A stretch of 64,000 nt of DNA from Cristatella mucedo (taxonomy: Eukaryota > Bryozoa > Phylactolaemata > Cristatellidae): the NCBI GenBank assembly GCA_009760855.2, contig WPIO01000006.1, forward strand, positions 4,894,501 to 4,958,500. Direction: 5' to 3'. Below are positions 39,301 to 51,081 of this stretch, piece by piece; position 1 is the stretch's first letter, and each line of letters opens with the position of its first letter. Made by a program: the position numbers and the translations under genes. The notes below the pieces were generated by a model. The model saw only the letters and a list, made by a program, of their open reading frames with translations. It did not search any database and was not told where the DNA came from.

Positions 39301-42300
39301 GCCAACCTTATTGAAATCGTAAAGCAGCACCATGAGGTTAATTATACACGTTTTGATTTGCTAGCCATATGCTATGCTACTAAATAGATTGCCCGTGCTT
39401 AATGTAGCAAAGTCTTTGCACGTGCTCAGTGGCACATGGTAAAGTTTTTCTTTCATGGCATGCTTATTCTGGCAACTTTTTCTGTTCTTAGGTTGGCCAT
39501 ATGTTGCTGTCTCTATCATGTTGGTTATAAATTGAAATCATTCGTAGCAAGTGTTGTGTTCTATGGCATAAATGTATGCTAAACCACACTTGCTAGTAAG
39601 ATCATGGAACCTAAGTCCTTATGTCAGCATGTGCCACCCACGGTTGGTATGTTTCCATCCTCAATGCACGCACCAATTCTTGGTGCATCTTTGTGACTCT
39701 TGTTTGAATTTGAATATGATACATTTGAGAAAATGATTTTGACGCAATCGTATCATCAGTTTTTGGTGATTGGGCTCATTCTGTACTTTGGTTGCTGTTG
39801 ATCAGAATTTGATACAACCAAGCAATGTTTTCTACTGATACTATCTCCGTGGCTTTTGTTATTGAGAAGTATATGAATGTTTTCTAGTAGCAGTCTTATG
39901 CTCACTCCATAAATCTGACCAGCTGCTGCTTTGTCGATGGCGAAGGAATCCTGATGTGACTCTGCCGAATGCTTTTAATAGATTGCTCAAATAGTCTTTA
40001 AAACTCTGATTTTTCATCGGCAAAATCGCTTCTTAATCTGTAGTTAAAACCTTTGTCTTTAGGTGAAACTTACACTTTGCACAAAAGGGTCGTCTGCAAT
40101 CATCCATGTAACCAAATGCTTCCTTTCTCCTTTCGAATGCACCGCAGTAATTTCTTTGGATTACACTCTATTCTACTCTCATTTTCTTTGCAGCCAAAAC
40201 CGGTTCAGTTTAGTGAAGGATGCATCATGATGTCTGCCTTGCTTGGTGTTCTTTTCTGAGGAAGGAAATGTGTTGGTGATGGTGGCTATTGCCTGGCCTT
40301 ACAGATATGCTCTTTGAGTATCACCTGCTGCCATGAAAACTGGCATGTTGGTGCTTCACGGTATACTTTGGGTGACATCCTAGGTGGGAACGTTGCACAG
40401 ACCTTTGTGGACACGAACATGTGTCAGGCGTTCGTAATAGTGTATGGGTATCCTACGAGTATAATGCTTGTATCTAACCCAATAGCTAATAAAAATTGGC
40501 AGTAGCCTATCCCCAGTCACTGTGTTGCCACTCGATATCGAGCAGTTTCAATAGCTCAATATGGCTCCCTGCTAAGCAGCCTTTCGCTTCTATTTTACTC
40601 GCAAGCTTCCATTAATGGTGGCTATCTACTACCCCTCCATGTAACAATACTTGCAATTGTTGTGATTTTCCCGATCCTATGTTCCTTCTTCGTTCCACAA
40701 TTCTTTCCTGTCTCATGATGAGTGATTGTGACATTCATTTTGATACCCCATCTTATATCCCGTGTGCTAAAGATTGTACTTGCACCTGTTATCTTGTGCA
40801 CAGGATCTCTCAAAAAAAAGTTCACTTTCTCGTCGGTACATTCACCCACGGTTGTATGCTGTCAACATTCATTATCACTAAATTCTGTTAATTTGACACT
40901 ATATTGATCTTATGTACTCATGGTGTTAGTGGTATTAGTGGTATTAGGTGGTATTAGGCCTCCTTCGGTTTGTGAATTACAAAAATCATGGACTAGTGAT
41001 ATTTATGTCACAAAAAGTCCTCTTCTGTGCTGCTTCAGTTCCCTTCGACCTGCCCTGACTTTGTGGAATTCGTAAAAAATGCTAGCTGGTTTTAGCAGAA
41101 TCATTTGTTTAGCGACAAAAGAGTTTTAAGGCCATCACCACTGATTTTTTGCCACGATAAAATATCGCCCACTAAAAAATGTGAACCCATGACCTCGGGA
41201 CCGAGAGCCATAGCCGATATTCTGAGTGGAAACTTTGGCCTACTAGACACAATGAAGACGTATACCTAGATTCTCTTGGATTTTTTTTCATAACGATAAA
41301 CTAGGTTGAACAGGGAAGAAGCGAGCACCGAAACCATACTCAAAATCAGTACTGACTATTTATTGGATGTTCGCATGGACTTCTTTAGGTCGTACAAAGC
41401 CATCATAGGGAGGTCAAGTCTAATAGTATAGTAACAGTATAGTAGTTGTATACTTCAATGTGCATGCAGGAACAGGAATCGGACGGATAACCCACCTAAG
41501 GCGATGACTGTGTAGGCGAAGGGTTGTCGTTTGCAGCAGCTATTTGTATCTATCAAGCATTAGCATGCAGATCTCGATGCTGTCATCTTTGCTTTTTATA
41601 TGCATTCAGACATCGCATATACTGTTATACACTGAATATAGAATAATGCTAAATTGTATACACTCTCTTAACAGGTTTTTCTGTCCAAACTGCCTCAGCC
41701 TTTCGTCCTTCCTGAAGGTGGTCAGATTAACAGGTGGCATGGCAGTTTTGCCCTAGACCATGTGCCCGATATTCCTGCTGCACCACTGCCCTGGCCAAAG
41801 CAGATGGAGGAACCTCCATCAGCTATGCAGGTTCTTGGTCCTCAAACAGATTTCCATGAAAAAGTAAGTGGAAGCGTTTGCTTGTGGCTGGTTATATTTG
41901 TATTGTGGTTTTTAACTTTGTGGTAGCATTGATTGTCATGGGTGGCAAAAGCTCAAAGGCTTTTTTTGAGGTCTACTAATTCTTGTGGTGGGCACATAGG
42001 GTGATACTATACCCCACATGCAATTATTGGTTATCTTAACGTAGCCCAGAGCCTCATGAGCTTTCAATTTTGTTTCTACAAGCTGTTCGCTCGATAAAGA
42101 AAGCCAAGGTCTTATCACAGATCATGCCTATTCGATTGGAATCACTATGATTGGATTGAAATTATCGCAATGCCTCAGAACTCTAACAGTAACATGGCTG
42201 CAAATCAGAAATGATAACACAGATTTGAGTTTTGGCCTGCATTTTAGAATTAACCTCAAATCCAGAGCATTCTGCCTGAAAACGATTACTCCGTGCTTGT

Positions 42301-45300
42301 TAGAATGTTGCCAGTTTTTTTTGTTATGCCTGCATGTCGTTCTGATACATCACTTTCTATGTGGTAACCATTACCTTGAGCAAGTCGGCATGTCAACCAT
42401 GCTAGGCCTAAAGGTTAGCTTTTTAGTGTCGATGTTCCTTTCATTAAAATTGTCACCGTTGGTAATGGGCAGCCTAAACTGTCTAGGCTTGAGTAGAGTG
42501 TGCACCATGATAGTTGCTCCAAACTACGATCACCTTACGTGATTATGCGACCCCACCTGTGAACGAGTTGACATGCAGAATTGGCAAGCGTTGCAGATGC
42601 TGTTGCGACCAGTTAATTTGGAATTCAGAATTATGCTGATCTCTGTACTTTTGATGCCTCAAAAGGTTTACCCCAAAGGCCTTCGAAGCCATCGGTTTTC
42701 ATATGTGCCCTCAGGTGTGACCGGTGTCATTTCCTTTCAGGTGCAGCTAGTGCATGCAAAATTCGAACAAATAGTCAATGCTGCACTTTTCGAGAAGCAA
42801 TGCCAACAGCGGCAGGGATTGCAAGGGTCAGATCATACGAACATTGGGCACTGCTCACTGAAGGGTACCTCTACACCGTGTGGGGAAGCTGTCGAAAATG
42901 CAAGTGTGGCCAGTACCCATGTGCGGATCGACAAGGTTAGTTCGTTTTACTAAAATCTAGACGTGCTTAAATCTTCAGGTTTACTTGCACAGTTTCATTG
43001 ATATTCTCCTACTTATTACATGCTGTACTAGCACTATGATCGATGGCAAACAAGACTTGGAATGACCCTTAAAAGAAAGCATTTTGCATTTAGATTACTT
43101 GAGGAAAGTCACGCAGGTATTGAGCTAAATATCGTAAATTGTTTGCCTTAAAAGATTTTAAGCATCTCAATAGCTAGTGCCTAGGAGTACATAGGCAATA
43201 ATCAACGAGGTTACTAAGTTTTACTGAAGTTTATACATGCTTTAATCTTTGGTTTTCTACTTGTTCAAGTTCAGTTAGAGTAGCTATCTCAGCATGTGTC
43301 GTATTAGCTCTACGACATACTCTCAGGTCAGTCCGTCGGACTTGCTATGCATATTATTTGCAACTGTGATTCTATTTTCAACTTTGCCACCAAATCGACT
43401 ACAAGTGAGTGGATTGTCACACATTTTGGGTTCACAGGCACTGGGGCTAATGGCTGTAGTCAGCGTTTTCTTTACATATGTTGATTACCTGTTGGATTGG
43501 AAGGTTGGGTAAAGAAAGACTGCTGATTCCGTGTTCAACATGCAGTAGTGAAAATACTCGGCCCAGATGGTGAGGTTTTTGAAAAACCAGGCCCTTTGCG
43601 TGGGACCTAAATGCGGGTGTTGTGCAGTCCAGCTGATACCTAAATCGATAGGGATGCAGGTGATAGGGTCTTGGTCTTTCTTTAGCATGCCTTAATGTGG
43701 GTGACGGTTTGCATGGATTCACATGCATCTTCCTCATACTATGGCTCTGAAATGCGTCCACCATGCTTTAACTCATGGGCAGGCCAGACAGGAGCCGGTT
43801 GAAGTCTCACTTGCACTGACATTGCTTCATATTTTGGACGTCAGAAAATGACGGAGACGCCAAAAAGCTCTTGATACCATTGTCTTGTAAGCTCAGAAAT
43901 CACAAGTGCAGGTGCAGGTGTCCGATTTTCTAGTTCACCATGTCTGCATGAAATCCAGCATGGACGGAACCACTGGCAAAATGTGGTTGCCTGTAGTTCA
44001 GCAACGTCTTGCTAAGGCAGTAGATGGAACTAGCCGGCAGATCTCCATGAGAATGCTCGGTCCCAAGCCAGACGTCTTTTCCACGACTTTCATGATGTGA
44101 AGTAGAAGCATGTTTTGATTCATGAACTTGACTGCTTTAAACTTGACTGCTTTTGACTTTGACTGCTTGAATGGTGTAAGCTTTAATTATGTCCTGATTT
44201 ATCGGTTGACATTCATTGGGTGTGTTCATTATACACTAAACATCGTTGCAGCATGGCCATCCGGATGGGGCTGTGAAAGATTTGGGAAAACAAAGGTTGA
44301 TGTGTTTCGAGAATGGCAGCAAGGCGTTTCAAATTATGCCCACTATGCTTCTGCATTGTCTCTTCTGCTGTAGCGCAATCTACTCATCCAGAATTTTACT
44401 GACAATGTCAGCAACTGTTGTATGAGCCGAACTGTAGACATGTCCAGTGCTGCATAGTCGTTTTATCGTGATCAAATTATGCTGCTGGCTGGGCTACTAC
44501 ATCGGCACCGAACAAGGATTTGTCAAAAATTCGTGCAGTGAGAGGAAATATTGTCAATGATACCGAGATCTTACCTTCATTTAGTGCATCTTTTATTTTC
44601 AATAAATATTTGCACTCATTCGTAAAATGTCGTCTGACCTCTGTCATTAGACATACGCCTTTCCGGGCAGCATTGTCAGGCCGTTGGAGGCCATTTCCGT
44701 GACAACAGGCATATGCAATCGCATGAAATTTGATGGGTAAAGCCAGAATGTTATTATACTAAAAGTACAATTAAAACGGCATTTTTACGATTTCTATTCT
44801 GGAAATGAGTAGGTGGACCCGAGTGGATCTCACTCATTTGTGACACGTGCAGAGAGTCGATTTGGTTGGTAAACGAACCAGATTGCAGAAATGTCGGCTT
44901 TCACTGCCCGTGAACCTGTGGTGACTGACAGCTGTTAAGGAAACGGCATCTAAAGCACGTTGTAAATGCTTTTGCACTTGAGTATATCCAGTTGGCGCTA
45001 GTGTACAGGAGTCACGCTGACCACATTTTGCTGTATAATTCTGCTGTCGTGATGCTACTTTAAACTCTCTGATCTGTTTGACCCAGTACAACTTGTTTGG
45101 CAATGGTTTATGTCATTTAAAGATTCAACATTTGCTAGGGCTTTACTGCACAGGTCGTAAGATCGATTCGTGCAAATGACTATTTTTATTGCCATCGAGT
45201 TTGCTTTGCTTGCTAGCTTTAGAGGCCATGTCTCATTGCAGGCACACTGCATTTTGGCAGCAGCTCCTGCCGCGAAGCCTGAGGCAGAAACACAGCCGGC

Positions 45301-46663
45301 ACACCGGAATGCAGCAGCAGGCAGGCCAGCCAGTACAGAGGCAGTAGTTATGGCTGCTGCTCAGTCTGACACCACCACCATGGCTGCTGTCGATCAGTCT
45401 GGGCTGCCACATGCCGATGCGACTAGAGGCATGGCTGGATGTGTGCTGGAGAAGGTGAGAGGGCTCCTAGGGCACGATGTAACCCTGGCAGCTCACTGTC
45501 ACCCACCATCCGGAGATTCACGAGCTGATCGCGTCTACTTGCAGGGTAGGAGCATTTTGTCAGCTGAAGCAGCTGCAAAACCGGATGCATCTCAGCTGGG
45601 AGCTCAGCTGATGGTGATGGACCAAAGAGCCGGAAGTGCAGTGACAGTGATTGCTGCAGCCGGGGGGAGTGCAGCTGCTGCTGCTGCTGCTTCAGTCGGA
45701 TCGCCACGAACCAACCCCCTGAAAGGCGTGCGTGCATCACTGCTGGAGAAGGTTGGTGCTTTTACTGCCGCCAGGAATCGCCACATTGAGCATTGGCTTT
45801 GCATCGAGTGCTGGTCCTTTCATAATCTCAGGCATCTAGTGTCTTGTGGTGTTCATAAGATCAGGGCGGTCTTGTGTGCTGGCTTGCTGAGTCTCCTTGC
45901 CTTTCTCTTATTGCTGCCTGCTCGCGTTGAACTAAGAGATTTAGGCCAGAGCAGTTCTCAATGTCGACCCGATGGAAGCAAGCAAGCTAGCAAGCCGGTT
46001 GCAGCGGCTCTGTGTGCTGCATGTAGGATCACCGGTGGACCAAGCATATGTCGTGAGCCGTGGATGTGTGTTGGCATAAATTTGTGCAGGCCAACATGCC
46101 AATTTACATATGTACAATATACCAATGTACCAATTTACAATGCACCAATTTACAATGTACAGAAGTACATTTTAACCCTATTCAGATAAAAATTAAGAAT
46201 CCAGCTGAAACTCGTCAATCAATGGGAGCCCGGAAACCTCCTGCTTCCATGCAGATCCGAGAACTAGAAATAATGTCGGTTGTGTAAAAACTAAGCACTC
46301 GCCCTCTCCGAAACTTGTCCCCAATCAACGATAATAATAATAATATTATAATGTACTTGATAAAGCGCCCTCAGAGAACTTAATCTCTTTCTGGGCGCTT
46401 TACATTTGCTGCAAAGGGAAATGCAATTGAATGGTAAGTAAAATCATGCTTGAAAAACAAACAAAATGAATAACATGGTTAGGCGTGACATGCATCACTG
46501 CTGGAGAAGTTATGTGCTCTTACTGCTGCCAGGAATCGCTGCATTGAGCACTGGCTTTGCATCGAGTGCTGATCCTTTCATCATTTGCCTCGGGCATCTA
46601 GTGGCTTTGTAGTGTTCATAACATCAGGGCGGTCTTGTCTGCTGGCTGGCCGAGTCCCCTTGC

Positions 46664-46716
<53 letters not shown>

Positions 46717-49700
46717 ATCACTGCCTGCTAGGATTGAACTTGGAGCTCAGAGATTTATGTTAGTGCCGCTCTCAAGGTCCACCCTATGGAAGCCAGCAAG
46801 CTAGCAAGCCGGTTGCTTTACCTCACAACAGTGATCAGAAGTGCTCTTAGCCACTCGCTGGTGCTCTGCTCGGCTGGTTGCAAGTAATGCAGTAGTTGGC
46901 ACTGTCTGCTCTGTGGTAGCTCTGTCTGCTGCATGAAAAATCTCCGGTGGACAAAGCACATGTCGTGGGCCGTGTACAATGCACCATTTTACAATGTGCA
47001 GAAGTACATGCTTACAGTATTATGGTAAAATTCAAGAATCCAGCAGAAACTCCTCAATCAATGGTTGCTCGGAAACCGCTTGCTTCCATACAGATCCGAG
47101 AACTACAATTGATGTCGGTTGTCTGAAAACCGATCACTTACCCCGTCCAAAACTTGTCCCCAATGAACGATCAGTTGAGCCAATTAGCCAAATGACTTTT
47201 TGGTTCTCAATGGCCTGGATATGTCATAGTAATATTAGAAATAATAATATTCATATTACATTTGTATTGCAACGTCAGATAACTGAATCTCTATATAAAC
47301 CATACAGGTAAGCTGCCTTGGAAATAGGATCAAACGGTTAGCAGTAGCGTGGTCAATGACACCAATCATAACATGCTTGCACCCAGGTATTAAGGTTCCT
47401 GCTCTTTACGGCTAAGGTCAAGGGTTCGAATTCTGCAGTAGGCAATCCTGTATAGCCAACAGCCGTTAATGCTCTTCTGCTGCTGTACAAATGAGGCTTT
47501 ATATAAGCCAATATGTTTTAGATGTGCTGTACTCTTAATCAGCATGCAAATGTGGTCAGTGGCAGCCTGCAGTGTCAGCACTAATCAGCAAAGTACGAAC
47601 GGCACAGATCTACAAAATGCTGTGCTATGTATATGCGTTTTTAGCTTCTTTTTAAATGTCCTCCCTCTCCTCCGCTGATCGAAAGTATGAGACAGGCTTT
47701 TGAGGTCAAGTTTTCTAACAATATGAAGCTACCATATACAATCACGCACAAATGCATCCTTGCAAAATGGCCACTGCTGTCGTCCCTATACATTCATTTG
47801 GCAAAGAAGAGGATTTTCTACGGTATCCGGTACGTTGTTCAAAGCATTTGAAAATATTTATTGAGAGTCCCAAGAACAAATACATCTTCTTATGGTGTAT
47901 ATGTGTTAAGTAAGACGTCGTTCCACCATGATAATCCATGACCTCTCATGTCTGGCCAGGAAGAGAGGCCACCAGCTTCTGCACTATTCCTTGGGCTGCA
48001 GCACATTCCACTGAGCCTGAGTTGTACTAATAAGTTTGGCCTAATAAGTTTGGCCTAACATCCGACCTCACCCAACTTTCACTATAGCTTCATAGTCGTT
48101 TAAAAGGGCTTAGATTCGGAGACTGGCAAAGCCACTGCACCAGCACCAATCAAGGATTCGTCATGCAGTACTTCACCAGCCTAGCAGTCAGCTTACAGTC
48201 TTATCTTGCTGCTAAATAGCCCGACCCCTTACTTGAATAATTATGTCTCAAAACGACTATTTTTGACCATAACGAATTGAGTACAGTACATTGTAAGCAG
48301 TCCTTGCTTGGCACTGGTGAATTGGGTTAGCTAGCAGCCTCATTCAGTCGTATAGACAGACTATTTAGCAATATCTGCAGGTGGCTGAGCACGGATACTC
48401 GGCCTGCACCCCTAGCTGTTAATTTCAGCAAAACTCGGGGCTCAGACAAAGGAAGTAATTAAGAATCTTGGTGAGAAGATGTAAATATAAATTCATACAA
48501 GCTAAAAGTATTTATTTGTTTTATGGTTCACAATGAATGGTTTCACAGGCTTTGCATAATTTTAATATGCCAGTACTCCCAGAAAAATTCTTATTACCCG
48601 AAACAACTTGCAGCCACGGTGGTGGCAGCCATCCGGCAGGGATTTTTGCTCCCAAGTGTACCAGCGATTGGACAAAAATCCATTTATTGCAGTAGGTCTT
48701 TGAGTAGGCTGTTGAAGCTTTGTCATATTTTCTACACCCTGGCCCCTATCTAGGCTTGGTGCCTGTATTGGTATCTAGGCTAGGTTTGGCGCCTGCTCCT
48801 TCTCATTGGTGGATCGATGTTGTTTGCTTCCACGTGCTGGCATCTGGCTGCCGGTCACAGCATCGAGGCCTTGGCAGCTGCTGCACAGTCCGAGCCTGTT
48901 GCCCGGCGTTTGCCCGTGCACCTGATGCCAAGTGCAAGGCTGTCTGGAAGTTGCTGTAGGTGTGGCATCTTCTTCCTCCTATGGCTGGCAGGATGTTGGT
49001 GTGCGTGTGGCACTTTTTTCCTACTATCTTCTTGGGATAGCAAAGGCAGAGTGAGATTGTATCATCTGCATCACCGTTTAGGTTCGGCTAAAGGAGAAGC
49101 AGAATGCGATTCTGGCCATGGTGTCCCGCCCGGAAGACGAAGAGGAGAGAGCTCTGCTGGAACGCTTGCCCAGCATCGCCAGCACCATCAGGGCGTATCC
49201 TTTCTGTCGTGCTTGCTCATTGAGGGATTCTGCCTGCTTGCCGTCGACATCCATCTACTGTGCTTGGCGCTGTTGCCCTCTCTCCCATTGGCCAACCGTT
49301 CGGGATCCATTGCTTGCAAACCTTGACCGGCAAATAGGGCGTTCGTGATTGAGAAAAAGTCGTCACTGCCGTGGGAAGCCGTCGTGCCGAAGGTGCAGTC
49401 TGTCGACCTGCTTGGCATGAGCAGAGGTGGGTTCGCTCGATCTTAAACAGGGAACCGCCGGCTCGCTCTCTGGCTGCCAGCTCACTGGCTTGCCTAGCTT
49501 CAGCTGACATTCACTGCAGCGGCAGCTGGCAGGCACATAATCGGCAGCCGGACAGCCGGACACCCCCACTCGCTATCTGCTGGTTGCACTCTTGCAAATA
49601 AGGAATGGTGTCTGTTGGTGTTCCTTACATGCAGCCTGGCCGTGGCAGCTGCTCACCTTGCGGTTGGGAGCCTCGTGGGGGTCGCATCAGCAGAGGCTTG

Positions 49701-51027
49701 CTGTGCTGTCGACGATAGGTGCATGGGCCATCGCTCCTTGCTTGAGCTTACTTAGTTTTTTTTCTATCTGACTCACATATTTTACGGTTGCTTGGGTTTG
49801 TCGTCTCTAAAACCGTTTCTTCTAAGTTAATAGCTCGAGAACAGTGGCCAATCACTGCTCACTCAGCCAAGAGGCTTGCGGGCCCAAAAGAAGTGAAGTA
49901 TAAGACCAAGCTCTTGTCCTTCGTTCCACAATTTCGCGACTTCAACTATCGTCATGCCTTTGACAATTCTTAAATCCTTTGGAGACCACGCATTTAGTTC
50001 GTATGCTTAAAAAGCCTGGAACTCACACCTGACCTACGATTCGACATCCCCTAACTTGACCACATTAATAAACAAAAATTGAAAATGCACATATTGATGA
50101 CAGCATTTAGTAGTTCCATGTGATTTGTCCTGTATGTGCTTATGTGCTCTGATACTGGGCATGCTGCTACTGACCAAGCTTACATGCTGACCCTGTGCAT
50201 GGCACCCCTAACCGAGTTTATCAAACATGATACCACTCAATATTCAATCATATGTCCTTTGCAGCAAACACTAAGCGCCTAAAAAAAATATTGAGTTCTT
50301 CTCTTAGAGCGCCTAGAGAAAGATTAAGTTCTCTGAGGTCGCTTTATCAAGTGAATTATTCTTATTAATCTTAATAGAGCACCTAATCACGTGCATTATT
50401 ATTCTTATTATTATTACAAACTGGCTGCCTCTTACGGCCATTAACTATCACGTGTCGCAAGGGATATAATCAGTGAGGTTTCTGGCATTCAGTAATGCAG
50501 GTGCATCAGCCCGTCGTCTGCTAGAGAACCGAACATTTCTGCTGATCAAAATTCACCAATATTTCTAGCCTCATGCTTTCGCAGACGTATCGTGGTCATC
50601 GTACCTTCGAAGCTGGCAGGGCTTGCTCACCCCTGGGCCAAGTGTTTGCTGTCAAAGTTTGGTTGATTGTGTTTGCAATGGTTGCGTGTGACTGGCAGAA
50701 ACTTGGAAATAGGCCATCAGGGATGCCACAGTGCGGAGGCAGCAGGACTTTTGGCTGGGCATCTGGATAAGAGTCCATGCAGCAGTGCCATGATGCAGCC
50801 GTTAGTCGTTTTGAGATGAGCAGCAGCAGTCACCCGGTCTTCTGAGCTTGCTACTTTGCAAAGTGCGTGAATCGTCGTCTGCCTGTGACAGTACCGTGGA
50901 AACCTTTCGGTTAATCTTCAATCTACAACCAACTCCTCTCTTTGCGTTTCCTACCCTTGATATCTGTTCTCTCTCTCCCTTTCTAACTCTCTCTCTCTTT
51001 TTCTCACTATCTATCCTATCTCTCGCA

Positions 51028-51081
<54 letters not shown>

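Noticed and set aside
44250-44310. A possible small exon (after gttgcag) in CDT1 intron 7
   Set aside because: It would end in the wrong phase for exon 8, and the left-arm counterpart contains a stop.
45170-46189. A single 339-codon open frame as an intronless gene
   Set aside because: The frame runs through exons 8 and 9 of CDT1 and into intron sequence. GT-AG boundaries, exon phases and similarity to CDT1 fit a spliced gene, and the left arm breaks the long frame.
47330-47445. tRNA gene suggested by GGTTCGAATTC near 47,433
   Set aside because: The A-box candidate is too far away, no cloverleaf can be formed, and the left-arm copy has a mutated B box; at most a SINE relic.
48817-49326. A 169-codon Cys/Leu-rich frame
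   Set aside because: It is an alternative frame over CDT1 exon 10 and its flanking introns; the exon 10 frame has the family match and correct splice phases.
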